A DNA stretch of 64,000 nt, taken from Paenibacillus sp. NAIST15-1 (GTDB lineage Bacteria; Bacillota; Bacilli; Paenibacillales; Paenibacillaceae). Below the pieces are notes generated by a model, which was not told the origin of the DNA, made no database searches, and saw only the letters and a list, made by a program, of their open reading frames with translations. Positions 39,675 to 49,366 of the stretch are shown here, in pieces. The stretch covers positions 1-64,000 of the forward strand of contig NZ_BBYF01000004.1 of NCBI RefSeq assembly GCF_001894745.1, given 5' to 3'. Each line of letters opens with the position of its first letter. The first letter of the stretch is position 1. The translations under genes and the position numbers were made by a program.

Positions 39675-40454
39675 TTACAGATGAAGAATAAATTTATTTT
39701 GACTTCGATTGAATACAAATATGCCAATTAGGAGCGATCCAACTGCAAACACGGCACATAATAACCATGCCTTCGGATCAGGGAAACCATTATTTAATAT
39801 AATTACCCGTATAAATCTTATAAAATGATACATGGGATTAAACTTGATGATGGACATTATCGAACTAGGCAAAATACTTTCTGGATAGAAAATTGGCGTC
39901 ATATAGGTCCAAATTGTTAGAACGATACTGTACAAAAACTGAGTGTCACGGAAGAAAACCATCATTGCTGCCAACAAGAATGATAGTCCACAAATAAAAA
40001 TGAACATACAACCTATTCCATAAACTAATGCTACGTGATGATACGTAATTCGCATACCAGTGACAACAATAACAGTGTATAGTGCTAACAACGAAAATAG
40101 AAAGTTCACACCGCTCGACAAAACACGAGAAAATGGGTATATATATTTAGGCACATAAACTTTATTAATAAGAGAAGCATTTTGTACAATGCAAGTCATA
40201 GATTGTAATGTTGCCTCAGACATAAAGTTAAACATTACTATCCCACTAAGCAAATACACGGCATAGTTAGGGACATCAAACCGAAATAACGTGGAAAACA
40301 CCATATATTGCACTACCATAATTAATAGTGGATTTAATAGGCTCCATAGCACCCCCAACACTGACCTTCTATATTTTGTTTTAAAGTCCCTTCCAATTAA
40401 CTGTGAGATAAGAAAACTATATTTTTTAGAATCAGCAAAAACTTTCCCGAACAT
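39675..40454 (-). CDS. wzm: Glycan ABC exporter permease (Wzm/TagG type)
   Basis: The 259-aa ABC-2 permease has six membrane helices. RDFKTKYRRSVLGVLWSLLNPL near the start is the family's amphipathic coupling region, here RRSVLGVLWSLLNPL. With Wzt it exports lipid-linked polysaccharide across the membrane. GGAGGG lies six bases before the ATG. It heads the leftward operon wzm-wzt-1737-aa protein-gtrII. The upstream region 40455-40704 is divergent with the ligase gene and contains AT-rich -10-like sequences. Confidence 0.92.
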   Translation of the reverse strand: MFGKVFADSKKYSFLISQLIGRDFKTKYRRSVLGVLWSLLNPLLIMVVQYMVFSTLFRFDVPNYAVYLLSGIVMFNFMSEATLQSMTCIVQNASLINKVYVPKYIYPFSRVLSSGVNFLFSLLALYTVIVVTGMRITYHHVALVYGIGCMFIFICGLSFLLAAMMVFFRDTQFLYSIVLTIWTYMTPIFYPESILPSSIMSIIKFNPMYHFIRFIRVIILNNGFPDPKAWLLCAVFAVGSLLIGIFVFNRSQNKFILHL

Positions 40455-40704
40455 TAATAACCCTCCACAAGTTGTAAAAACAACGCAATTTATGTAGATC
40501 CGTATGATTTAAAATGTTATCCTTCGATATTATATACAGTAGTAATATGATAAACCATTACAAATTCAATTTTTGTTTAATGGAAGAATGTGTTTCAATC
40601 GCATAAAATCAAGAATCAACCCTTATTAAAAATGAATATTACCGCGTCATTCATGTTTTATGCTAAAATTAAGTTTATAATTTGTGAGTAAAGGAGCGTA
40701 AAAA
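40455..40704. promoter_or_regulatory. Divergent promoter region of wzm and the ligase gene
   Basis: On the plus strand an extended -10, TGCTAAAAT (40661-40669), and a perfect TATAAT (40676-40681) precede the ligase gene; neither has a good -35. On the minus strand a TATAAT-like run near 40535 may serve wzm. The region is strongly AT-rich. Confidence 0.4.
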
Positions 40705-43164
40705 TTGTCGACTTATGGATATACTGGCTCTAAAGCCAAGAAAAACAACGAAGGCTCCAAAGCGCCTTGGTTGCTGCTTGGAGTCGTCATTTTATTTTTA
40801 CTTTGGTCCTCGTTTAGAGTTGCATTATTTAATGCACAAATCGTAGAGTATGAGCATCCAATATATGTAACGGCACTAATTTCGGCTTTAATAGCCATCT
40901 TTGCTATTGCGATATCTTGGAAACAACTGAAATGGACTAGTCATAAAGATACTTTGTCTATTTTAGTGTTTATGTTGCCAGCAACTTACGCGTTATCGAT
41001 GATTAACGCAGTTTCGCAGTATTTAGCAGTTAATATGCTGCTTATAATGTTCGTATACGGTATATTTTTTGTTGCTTCATCTATTATAGCGCAAGATGGT
41101 GCCCTTAATCGAATATTAAATCTATCTTTGATGATAATTTCTTACATTATTGTATTCTTCGGACTATTCCATTGGCTAGGTAATGGCCCAACTGTTACAT
41201 TACTTGTGAAGTGGCTTGGTGTGCCTTTAACTGATTCTGGTGCATACTTCAATGCTGTTATGCTTGACTCTAACGGCGCACGATTAGCCTCCATCTTCCA
41301 ATATGCGAATACATATGCCGGATTTTTAATGGCATTTCTTCTAGCAGCATTGTTCTTTGTAGGAAAATCACGTACATGGTGGGAAAATTCTGGACATGCA
41401 TTTATGCTGGTTCCAATACTTCTATCTATGTTCCTGACTTTGTCACGTGGTGGTTTACTCCTATTACCAGTAGCTTTCATAGTCGTTCTAGTTTTTCTAA
41501 AGCCATATCGTCAATTGACATGGATTCTACACTTGGCTGTAAGCGGAATTATCACTTTACTGATTCTTAATCCTGTTACAGAGATTGGATTAACAGTTCA
41601 AAATGAGTTTTCATCTTCTGCATCATTCAAAGGATGGGCATACGTTATTCTTGGGTCTGCTCTTTCAGCTGCGGTTTCCTATGTACTGGAACGTTGGGTT
41701 GCACCTTGGCTAGAAAATCTTACTTCAGGATTGTCTAAGAAAAAGTGGGGTACGTTGCTCATTCCTGTTGGCGGGGCCTTGCTTGCTGGAACACTATTGT
41801 TTATATTAATTGGCACTGATGCAAAAAATATGCTGCCTGAAAACATCTCAACTCGATTAGAAACAATCAACTTGAAACAGCACAGCGTATTGGAAAGGAT
41901 AACCTTCTATAAGGATTCCATCAAGGTTCTCGCAGACTATCCACTGCTTGGCGCTGGCGGTGGAGCTTGGTACGGACTATTTGAAAAGTACCAAGATTAC
42001 TCCTATACTTCTCGCCAAGCACACAGCTATTTCATGCAGTACTTGGTTGAAACAGGTATTGTCGGTATACTGATTTTATTTGTTTTTCTTATCTATACTT
42101 ATTGGAACTATATTCGTACTTATATTAAATCTGATGAAAATAAACGTGATTCTCACTTCTTGTATTTCATTATTGCAACAAGTATTTTGATTCACAGTTT
42201 AATGGACTTTAATATGAGTTATGTCTTTATCGGTATACTTGTCTTCATCTCTCTTGGAGGAATGGCTGCATCTATTGATGCAAAACCGATTAAGATGTTC
42301 AAACCAACTTCACTTCGTATTACATTTGCGAGTATACTCGGAGTTGTTGGGATAGGATTATTCATTACTTCTCTTCTATTCGTACAAGCTTCAAGTGCAT
42401 ATTCCAATGCTGTACAAACAGTAAGAGAAACTCAAGACTTTAATAAAACCATGGTTCACTTAAAAAAGGCAATGGATTTACGTCCTACCCATCCTGAGTA
42501 TGCTGCTTTTGAAGCTCACTTGTTCTTCGAAGTTTACAAACAGCAAAAGAACGACCAATTCTTTGATGAAGCTATACGAGTATTGAATAAGGCTATTCCA
42601 GCAAATCCGTACCATAAACAACCGTTATTGCAACAATTAATTGATGGTTATAAGATTAAAGGTATGGATGAGCAGATATATACTGTCTATTCCGATAATG
42701 CGTCCAAGTTCCCTTGGGATATGAACTGGTACAATGAGTATATGGAGTATACTGTACGGGAAGGTTATAAGGCTGTTTCAACTGCGCCAGATAAAAAAGA
42801 TAAATATCTTGATGAAGTTATTGCCGCATATGAGCATGTAAAGGCAAATGTTGAACGCTTAAAAGCTTTGCCAAAAGAGATTACTCCGAACAAGGAATTC
42901 TATATGAAAACTCAAATGGCAATGAATGCAGGACGTGCTTACTTTATGAAGGGCGAACCTGGGCAAGCTGCAGAAGCGATGAAACCATATCTTCAAGAGG
43001 ATTTAACAGATCCTAATAGTAAAGATTTAGCTCGCTGGTATGTAGCAGCATCCATTCAGCAGGGACAAATCGATCAAGCTTGGTATGACAAGTTAATCGC
43101 TTTAAACCCTGATGAGAAGAATCAAATTGATCAGATCGCTGAACTTAAATTTAAAGGTGAGTAG
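40705..43164 (+). CDS. O-antigen-ligase-like membrane protein with helical-repeat tail (WsfB type)
   Basis: The 819-aa protein starts at TTG with AAGGAG eight bases before. About 12 membrane helices span residues 20-570. The Wzy_C/WaaL-type loop is around 390-450 with RLETINLKQHSVLERITFYKD and GAGGGAW...RQAHSYFMQYLVETG, here R and H typical of the family. The last 230 residues are soluble helical repeats of TPR type. This matches WsfB oligosaccharyltransferases that attach glycans to S-layer protein, and also Firmicute Wzy/ligases. It is the only plus-strand gene of the locus and ends at a bidirectional terminator. Confidence 0.85.
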   Translation: MSTYGYTGSKAKKNNEGSKAPWLLLGVVILFLLWSSFRVALFNAQIVEYEHPIYVTALISALIAIFAIAISWKQLKWTSHKDTLSILVFMLPATYALSMINAVSQYLAVNMLLIMFVYGIFFVASSIIAQDGALNRILNLSLMIISYIIVFFGLFHWLGNGPTVTLLVKWLGVPLTDSGAYFNAVMLDSNGARLASIFQYANTYAGFLMAFLLAALFFVGKSRTWWENSGHAFMLVPILLSMFLTLSRGGLLLLPVAFIVVLVFLKPYRQLTWILHLAVSGIITLLILNPVTEIGLTVQNEFSSSASFKGWAYVILGSALSAAVSYVLERWVAPWLENLTSGLSKKKWGTLLIPVGGALLAGTLLFILIGTDAKNMLPENISTRLETINLKQHSVLERITFYKDSIKVLADYPLLGAGGGAWYGLFEKYQDYSYTSRQAHSYFMQYLVETGIVGILILFVFLIYTYWNYIRTYIKSDENKRDSHFLYFIIATSILIHSLMDFNMSYVFIGILVFISLGGMAASIDAKPIKMFKPTSLRITFASILGVVGIGLFITSLLFVQASSAYSNAVQTVRETQDFNKTMVHLKKAMDLRPTHPEYAAFEAHLFFEVYKQQKNDQFFDEAIRVLNKAIPANPYHKQPLLQQLIDGYKIKGMDEQIYTVYSDNASKFPWDMNWYNEYMEYTVREGYKAVSTAPDKKDKYLDEVIAAYEHVKANVERLKALPKEITPNKEFYMKTQMAMNAGRAYFMKGEPGQAAEAMKPYLQEDLTDPNSKDLARWYVAASIQQGQIDQAWYDKLIALNPDEKNQIDQIAELKFKGE

Positions 43165-43180
43165 AGAAATAATACATCTT

Positions 43181-43212
43181 AAAAAACGGCCCCGTAAAAA
43201 GGGCCGTTTTTT
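43181..43212. terminator. Bidirectional terminator between ligase gene and galU
   Basis: AAAAAACGGCCC and GGGCCGTTTTTT flank an 8-nt loop. It ends the plus-strand ligase transcript and the minus-strand galU transcript, and marks the right border of the AT-rich glycan locus. Confidence 0.92.
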
Positions 43213-43223
43213 GTATGTGTCAA

Positions 43224-44102
43224 TTATTCTTTTTCATACACAACAATCATTCGCTTCATATATTCCAACAAGTCTCCCCGCAGCTCTGGACGCTGCAGTG
43301 CGTAATGCAGAGTCGTTTCAATAAAGCCGAGTTTCTCACCAACGTCATGCCGTTGACCATCGAAATGATAAGCTAACACACTTTGTTCTGCGCTTAGCTG
43401 TGCAATCGCATCCGTGAGCTGTATTTCTCCATTGACTCCAGCCTCCTGCTGTTCAAGCAGTTCAAATATACGCGGAGTCAGTATATACCGTCCCATGATG
43501 GCCCAATTCGATGGAGCCGACTCTTTGTCTGGCTTCTCTACTAGCTGTTCTGCACGAATGAGTCGCTCTTCTACAGAAGGGCCTGCTACGAGTCCGTAAC
43601 GTGACACATGCTCCCAAGGGACTGGCTGTACGCCCACAATCGAGGATTCGTAACGATCATATACGTCAATCATTTGTTTCAAGCAAGGTACCTCAGCTTG
43701 TACGATATCGTCTCCAAGCAGTACAGCGAACGGTTCATTTCCGATAAATTTACGAGCACACCATATCGCGTGTCCTAATCCCCGTGGCTCTCTTTGCCGG
43801 ATATAATGAATGTTGGCCATCTCGGAGGATTTCCGTACTTCCTCTAACAGCGCTAGCTTATCTTTCTCCAACAGGTTATGCTCGAGTTCAAAGTAATTAT
43901 CAAAATGATCCTCGATAGCCCGCTTTCCCCTACCTGTAACAATAATGATATCTTCGATGCCGGAATCTACTGCCTCTTCTACAATGTACTGAATCGTCGG
44001 CTTATCTACAATCGGCAGCATTTCTTTTGGCATTGCTTTTGTTGCAGGCAAAAAGCGCGTACCCAGCCCCGCGGCTGGAATAATTGCCTTTCTAATCTTC
44101 AT
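43224..44102 (-). CDS. galU: UTP-glucose-1-phosphate uridylyltransferase GalU
   Basis: The 292-aa enzyme makes UDP-glucose for glycan and lipid synthesis. The start is ATG 44102 ([19 protein letters not shown]) with GGAGA eight bases upstream. [35 protein letters not shown] and LLGDDI are conserved. It could supply the hexose-1-phosphate transferase and GtrB of the neighbouring locus. Monocistronic between terminators. Confidence 0.94.
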   Translation of the reverse strand: MKIRKAIIPAAGLGTRFLPATKAMPKEMLPIVDKPTIQYIVEEAVDSGIEDIIIVTGRGKRAIEDHFDNYFELEHNLLEKDKLALLEEVRKSSEMANIHYIRQREPRGLGHAIWCARKFIGNEPFAVLLGDDIVQAEVPCLKQMIDVYDRYESSIVGVQPVPWEHVSRYGLVAGPSVEERLIRAEQLVEKPDKESAPSNWAIMGRYILTPRIFELLEQQEAGVNGEIQLTDAIAQLSAEQSVLAYHFDGQRHDVGEKLGFIETTLHYALQRPELRGDLLEYMKRMIVVYEKE

Positions 44103-44283
44103 CTCAAGTCTCTCCAATCTCTAACGATCATCCATCTTCATCCGTTCATACCTGATGCTATCTTTAGTATACATGAAAAGCGCTCAAGAAATATACTCAA
44201 CAAGATAACGTACATTGATCTAGTAATGGGTTTAATCTAACCATAATCAGCAAAAGACACAAGCTCAAAATGGACTTCCCTAA

Positions 44284-44345
44284 CAAAAAGACTCGAACCC
44301 AGATTTCCATGCAGTTCACTACACATTCCATCCGGGTCGAGTCGA
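44284..44345 (-). terminator. Terminator of the U32 peptidase gene
   Basis: GACTCGACCC (44334-44343) pairs with GGGTTCGAGTC (44290-44300, one bulge), then TTTTTG on the minus strand. It lies 40 nt beyond the stop codon. Confidence 0.85.
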
Positions 44346-44383
44346 TTATTGTAACTTTACGTTATTAAGTTAATAACCACTAC

Positions 44384-46996
44384 TTACTTCACTAACTGTC
44401 CACGCGTTACGCCGAGTTGGTTCGTTGCCTTCAGCTTGCGCCATACTTCCGTGCCGCTGATTTCACCGCGAAGTGCACGGCCGTACAGGTCGATTACCTC
44501 TTGCACTTGCTCTGGCGTTTCCTCCAAAAACTCGACACGGTAAGTGCCAACGCCAAGCTCCAAGAAGTTAATCAAATACTCCGCGCCCGACTGCTCGATC
44601 GCGTTGTAAACCGTATTGCGGCACCCTTCGTCTACCCGAACCGGGTGGGACATGCCAATGCGGTCACGCAGCGATACACGATGCTCCTCGCACGGACGGC
44701 CGCAGTTCGTGTAGTCTGTTCCTTCGCTCAAGAACGTGCAGTACACGCAATGCTCGGTATGGAACATCGGCAAATGCTGATGAATAACAATCTCCAGCAT
44801 CGACGTATCTGCATGACGCAGCATATCGACCATTTGCTGAATGTTCAAGTCATACGAAGGCGTAATCCGATCCAATCCCGCTTCTTTGAACAGCTGTACC
44901 GTCTTATGGTTCGCCACGTTCAAGGAGAAGTCCCCGATCAGCTGCGGGAACATTTCGCCTTCTGGCTTGCTCGGGCAGATGGCCAGCTGCGGATCATTTG
45001 CAGCCTGCTCCATAACCTCTTGGCTAGGCAGCCCGGATGACACCATCTTGCTCTCCCAATCCGCCTTCTCCAACTGGTAGTAATTCAGTGCACCCGTGTT
45101 GCGTACGAGCACTGCATCCGGCTTCAAGTTCAAGATGTTACGATGGTATCCGTTCTCGTTCGGCATATGAATGCGCGGCGTTACCAATGCAATCGGCTTG
45201 CCTGCTGCGCGGCATGCTTCAATAGCAGCCGGGAATTGCTTAATGAATTCAAAGTCAGCGTAGATCAACGATACGTCTGTCTTCACGGCAGCCTGTACCT
45301 GTTCCAAGTTGCGGCACATCGCTGTCAACTGAGCACCACCAAATGGCACTGGTGTCTGCTCCTTAACGACATCTCCCATAGCCGCGATATCGTGCTTCAC
45401 GTATACCGGCGGCTTCGGACGCTCGCCTGCAAGCTTCTCTACAGCACGGCGACGAATCGCATTTAATTCGCGCATCGGAACGATGACATCGCCTTCCAGC
45501 GCCGCTTCCAATGCCTCAAGCTGATATACCGTTCCACCAAGTCGTCCGAGCTGCTCGTGAAGAAGTGCCTCGTCCATTGGACGTTTTTGTGCAACCTCAA
45601 GCGGAAGCTCCGAATCCACTTGAACGACTGTACCCTTTTGCACGTCCGTCCACCACGTACGCAGAGGCTCTCCAGCACGGCCTTCTACGCGTACATGCAC
45701 AGGGAAGACACGGTATGGCTTGTCCGTCTCAAACGTGGCACGCATGCGCTTATCGAGCGCCTGGTCGCTCGTCTTCCAAATGCGATCCCCAACATGAACA
45801 CGGCGCAAGTCCACATCATTACGTCCTGGCACGATGTCCACGATCCAGCCTTCCTCCGCTTCGCCTTCCAGCTTCACGCCTTGACGACGCAAATCGTAGA
45901 TGCGTCCGCCTTCTTCCTTCTTCGTCGGATCACCGGCATCAAAGCCAATGCCGTCTCCGCGCTTCAGAGGTGCTTCCAATTTACATACGACACCGTCACG
46001 CAGCACCTGCTGCACCGTACCCACATATACACCGCGGCTCTTCGGGAACGTTCCGTCCACAAGCTGCTTGTTGTTCGTCCCTTTCAAGAAGCCGTGCGTG
46101 AAGCCGCGAGAAAAGCTTTGCTGAAGCTCGCGAACTTCTTCCTTAGAAGGGCCTGCCCAATTGCCATCGAAATAGTCATCAATCGCTTTGCGGTACTTGC
46201 TCACCACGTTCGCCACATATTCTGGCTGCTTCATGCGGCCTTCAATTTTGAAGGACGTGACACCCGCTTCAATCAACTCCGGCACAATATCAATCGCCGC
46301 CAAATCCTTCGGCGACAGCAAATACGTCACATCGCCCATCGGCTGATGCTCCCCGTCAACCATCATGTCATACGGCAATCGACAAGCCTGCGCGCATTCA
46401 CCGCGGTTCGCCGAACGGCCGCCCCACATTTCGGACGTTAAGCATTGTCCAGAGTAGGACACGCACAACGCACCATGCACGAACACTTCCATCGGTACAT
46501 TGGCCTTTTCACCGATCTTTTGAATTTGCTTCAGGTTGTTCTCACGGCCAAGCACAACACGTTCCATGCCATACGGCTTCGTAAAATCAGCCGCTTCTGG
46601 CGACGTAATCGTCATTTGTGTTGAGCCATGAATCGGGAAGTCAGGCGAAATTTCACGAATCATTTTTACCAAGCCCAAGTCCTGTACGATAACCGCGTCT
46701 ACACCCGCATCAATACAAGCCTCGATAAGCCCCTTTGCATCCTCAAGCTCATTTTCAAACACCAATATATTAAACGTCAGAAATCCTTTAACCCCATAAC
46801 TATGCAAAAACGCCATAATGTCTGGCAAATCATCCATCCGGAAATTGTTCGCACGCGCACGTGCATTGAACTTCTCTACTCCGAAAAAGATCGCATCCGC
46901 GCCATTTGCCACTGCGGCACGCATGCAATCCCAATCGCCAGCCGGCGCCAGCAGCTCAATATCTCCACGCTGTATCCCTTGCTTAATTGTCGACAT
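44384..46996 (-). CDS. Peptidase U32 family protein (RlhA/YdcP-like)
   Basis: The 870-aa protein starts at ATG 46996, six bases after GGAGG. The N-terminal U32 domain has ELLAPAGDWDCMRAAVANGA and GVEKFNARARANNF, and the cysteine cluster CVSYSGQCLTS, RGECAQACRLPY. A middle DUF3656-type domain (about 400-560) and a second U32-like barrel with HCVYCTFLSEGTDYTNCGRPC follow. In E. coli the related RlhA hydroxylates 23S rRNA cytidine 2501 with TrhP-like chemistry. The length of about 850 fits the large Firmicute form. Peptidase activity of the family is doubtful. Single-gene transcript. Confidence 0.86.
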   Translation of the reverse strand: MSTIKQGIQRGDIELLAPAGDWDCMRAAVANGADAIFFGVEKFNARARANNFRMDDLPDIMAFLHSYGVKGFLTFNILVFENELEDAKGLIEACIDAGVDAVIVQDLGLVKMIREISPDFPIHGSTQMTITSPEAADFTKPYGMERVVLGRENNLKQIQKIGEKANVPMEVFVHGALCVSYSGQCLTSEMWGGRSANRGECAQACRLPYDMMVDGEHQPMGDVTYLLSPKDLAAIDIVPELIEAGVTSFKIEGRMKQPEYVANVVSKYRKAIDDYFDGNWAGPSKEEVRELQQSFSRGFTHGFLKGTNNKQLVDGTFPKSRGVYVGTVQQVLRDGVVCKLEAPLKRGDGIGFDAGDPTKKEEGGRIYDLRRQGVKLEGEAEEGWIVDIVPGRNDVDLRRVHVGDRIWKTSDQALDKRMRATFETDKPYRVFPVHVRVEGRAGEPLRTWWTDVQKGTVVQVDSELPLEVAQKRPMDEALLHEQLGRLGGTVYQLEALEAALEGDVIVPMRELNAIRRRAVEKLAGERPKPPVYVKHDIAAMGDVVKEQTPVPFGGAQLTAMCRNLEQVQAAVKTDVSLIYADFEFIKQFPAAIEACRAAGKPIALVTPRIHMPNENGYHRNILNLKPDAVLVRNTGALNYYQLEKADWESKMVSSGLPSQEVMEQAANDPQLAICPSKPEGEMFPQLIGDFSLNVANHKTVQLFKEAGLDRITPSYDLNIQQMVDMLRHADTSMLEIVIHQHLPMFHTEHCVYCTFLSEGTDYTNCGRPCEEHRVSLRDRIGMSHPVRVDEGCRNTVYNAIEQSGAEYLINFLELGVGTYRVEFLEETPEQVQEVIDLYGRALRGEISGTEVWRKLKATNQLGVTRGQLVK

Positions 46997-47215
46997 GCTC
47001 ATCCTCCAAGCTAATTTATCCATTGCCGCATGATGCGGTCATCTCTATCTACTTATTTAAATATGCTTCAATTAGTATAGCGATCTTTACGCCGAAACTC
47101 CAGCATAGGCTAGAACTTCCTGCTCACTATGCCGCATACCTGCACGTAAGCTTGCTCGAAGCAGAGTCGCGTAAGGACATTTCCACCTACAACTAGACAA
47201 CCAGCTGCACACGTA

Positions 47216-47257
47216 AGAAAAAGAAAAGCATCCCGCCATAGCTTGGCTAGGATGCTG
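47216..47257 (-). terminator. Terminator of the stalk-domain protein gene
   Basis: AGCATCC (47250-47256) pairs with GGATGCT (47227-47233), followed by TTTCTTTTTC on the minus strand, just beyond the stop codon at 47264. Confidence 0.85.
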
Positions 47258-47263
47258 TCTGCA

Positions 47264-49300
47264 TCATGACTTCTTATTCGTCACTTGCTCCGTAAATTGA
47301 AAGGATTCCATCGTACGCTTGAAAGAGTCAAGCAGTTCTGGTGTTCGCGCCGTATCCTCCATTGAATACCCGAGTGAGAATACTTTGCCTTCACGCGCAA
47401 TTAACAGCAAATTCACGGTGAAGCTCAATTGACCGGCCTCGCTGAATACTTTCATCTCGACCGCATAAGCTTTATTGCCTTGAACCGTCGTCTTCTCTTG
47501 CTTCACGATCTCAACCTTAGTGTCGCCTTCCCCTTTATAGTAATCTTCCCATCTTGCAAGCGCCTCTTCTACTGTTCGCACTTGATCGACATACACGGAG
47601 AAATCACTATCCGGCCGTGAATAATAAGCAATCATGCCTTCGTCCAATTCAACATCATAGTTCTCTTCTCCCCAAGCATAGAACCCGCTCGTCCACCAAT
47701 CCGGTACCTGCAAGGTAAATCCATAATTCGGAGCTTTGCGAGGTGAGCTGACAGACCAGTCCTTGTACCAGTCTTCCCCTTTCGGGAAGTCTTCGGGACT
47801 TTCAAGATCTTTCTTCACACTTCCATCAACCTTCACCGAGGAAAACAAGCGGTTTCCAAGAGAAATACCCTCTGAATTATCCGGACAATGATAGATCATC
47901 AAATATTGCACACCTTGATCGACAACGAGCAAATGCATGCTCACCTTCCAGTTCTTCTCGTCGACTTTGCTTTTTATTTTAATGGATTTTGCCATTTTCC
48001 CATCTGCAAGTTTTACGTCCTGCTCAGGATCGACCTGCAAATACTCAGACTTGGTGGTCTTTTTCAAATAAGATAAATGATTTTTTGCAAACTGGTCGAG
48101 CGTCAAACCAGGTGCAGCAGTCGCAATATTGTAATTGACAGACTGTTCCCAATTTTTCGACCCATATGATTGGAAATACGTATCAGACGATGCCCACTCT
48201 ACCGGCAAATCCATTGTCAGCCCTTTGCCCCACAACTCCGTATTGCGGTAGCCGTCCTTCACCGAGCTGATATTGGTTGCAGCACCAGCGGAAAAGCTCG
48301 GACGGAACGTATTTATGAACGGAACGTACTGCAGCATCTGCTTCGGTCGTTGCGCATTTGCATCAAATATACGGACGATATATCGCTTGCCGTTGGAGCT
48401 GAACACACGCGCTAAGTACATATCCTCTTCATTTATAAAGATAGATTGTGCATAGGCAATCCCATCGACCTTGCCCGTGCTCGCTTCATACATTCCTGAC
48501 TCATCGTCTAACTCTTCCGCTTGAAGATACTCCATTAATTGCTGCTCCGACGCTTGCCCCTTAAATGTATCTGCCCAATGCTCAAGCGGCTTCGATGCCC
48601 AATCCAGCGCATTGATTGTTACATAGACATGTTCTGTTGGATCTGCAAACATAACAGCGAACTCCTCAGGGGATAAGCTCTCATGCGTCCAGCCCTTAGG
48701 GAGTACCATATTCCATTGATAGTAGGAATCTCCGACACGCGCAGCCTTTGCACTCACATCTACAGCAGCACCTGCAAGATTTCCTGCCTGTTTCCAGCGC
48801 AATACAATCGATTTATCCTTATCCACCGAATAAGTTGCACCAAAAGCTTGTGCCAGCTGCTTCAACGGCACCATCGCAGTACCGCCAGTCATTTCCGGGG
48901 CTACTGCCAGTGTGACAAGCTTGCCGTTCAGCATCGCCTGCTTCTGGCCGATTCGCATCCGAATGGAGACAGCATCGCTTTCCAATATCACTGCATTATC
49001 CTGTTCCCATTTCAAGGCCGCATCGAACACATTCGTGAAGATACTAAGCGGCACCATCGTTGTTCCTTGACGAACGTATGGCTTCACAATCGCTAACTTC
49101 TCACCGTTCCATGTCGCACTCGTACTGCCCACTTTCAATCGGAGCATCTCCTGCTGCCCAGCCGCGGCAGTTGCTGCCACAGCCGGAGACGGAGACACGT
49201 TCCAAGCTGCCGTACCTGAAACAACGGCTGCTATTGTCATAATCGCTACACTCTTCCGCCAATGATGGCTCGAGAACGGATATCGAATCGTGTTCCCCAT
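47264..49300 (-). CDS. Secreted protein with copper-amine-oxidase-N-like stalk domains
   Basis: The 678-aa protein starts at ATG 49300 with GGGGAG ten bases upstream. A signal peptide (about residues 12-45, ending AVAATAAA) leads to two stalk repeats (about 60-175): RQGTTMVPLSIFTNVF and GGTAMVPLKQLAQAFGA. After them come three PsbP/DUF-like segments of about 150 residues (for example VTINALDWAS, PEDFPKGEDWYKDW). It should sit in or beyond the cell wall. Such stalk domains are common and numerous in Paenibacillus. It lies 66 bp after the HtrA-type gene and is probably cotranscribed. Function unknown; wall or S-layer association is likely. Confidence 0.82.
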   Translation of the reverse strand: MGNTIRYPFSSHHWRKSVAIMTIAAVVSGTAAWNVSPSPAVAATAAAGQQEMLRLKVGSTSATWNGEKLAIVKPYVRQGTTMVPLSIFTNVFDAALKWEQDNAVILESDAVSIRMRIGQKQAMLNGKLVTLAVAPEMTGGTAMVPLKQLAQAFGATYSVDKDKSIVLRWKQAGNLAGAAVDVSAKAARVGDSYYQWNMVLPKGWTHESLSPEEFAVMFADPTEHVYVTINALDWASKPLEHWADTFKGQASEQQLMEYLQAEELDDESGMYEASTGKVDGIAYAQSIFINEEDMYLARVFSSNGKRYIVRIFDANAQRPKQMLQYVPFINTFRPSFSAGAATNISSVKDGYRNTELWGKGLTMDLPVEWASSDTYFQSYGSKNWEQSVNYNIATAAPGLTLDQFAKNHLSYLKKTTKSEYLQVDPEQDVKLADGKMAKSIKIKSKVDEKNWKVSMHLLVVDQGVQYLMIYHCPDNSEGISLGNRLFSSVKVDGSVKKDLESPEDFPKGEDWYKDWSVSSPRKAPNYGFTLQVPDWWTSGFYAWGEENYDVELDEGMIAYYSRPDSDFSVYVDQVRTVEEALARWEDYYKGEGDTKVEIVKQEKTTVQGNKAYAVEMKVFSEAGQLSFTVNLLLIAREGKVFSLGYSMEDTARTPELLDSFKRTMESFQFTEQVTNKKS

Positions 49301-49366
49301 ATGAAGCACTCTCCCCTTCGCTCTTCATCTATGAAATATTCCCTTCAGTTTTCATGCACTTCTACA

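Noticed and set aside
44284-44345. GGTTCGAGTC resembling a tRNA T-arm
   Set aside because: No cloverleaf or acceptor stem; the bases form a long hairpin with a T run, so it is a terminator.
45557-46441. Long open frame on the plus strand inside the U32 gene
   Set aside because: No ribosome binding site and no recognisable protein; it mirrors the codon pattern of the real gene.
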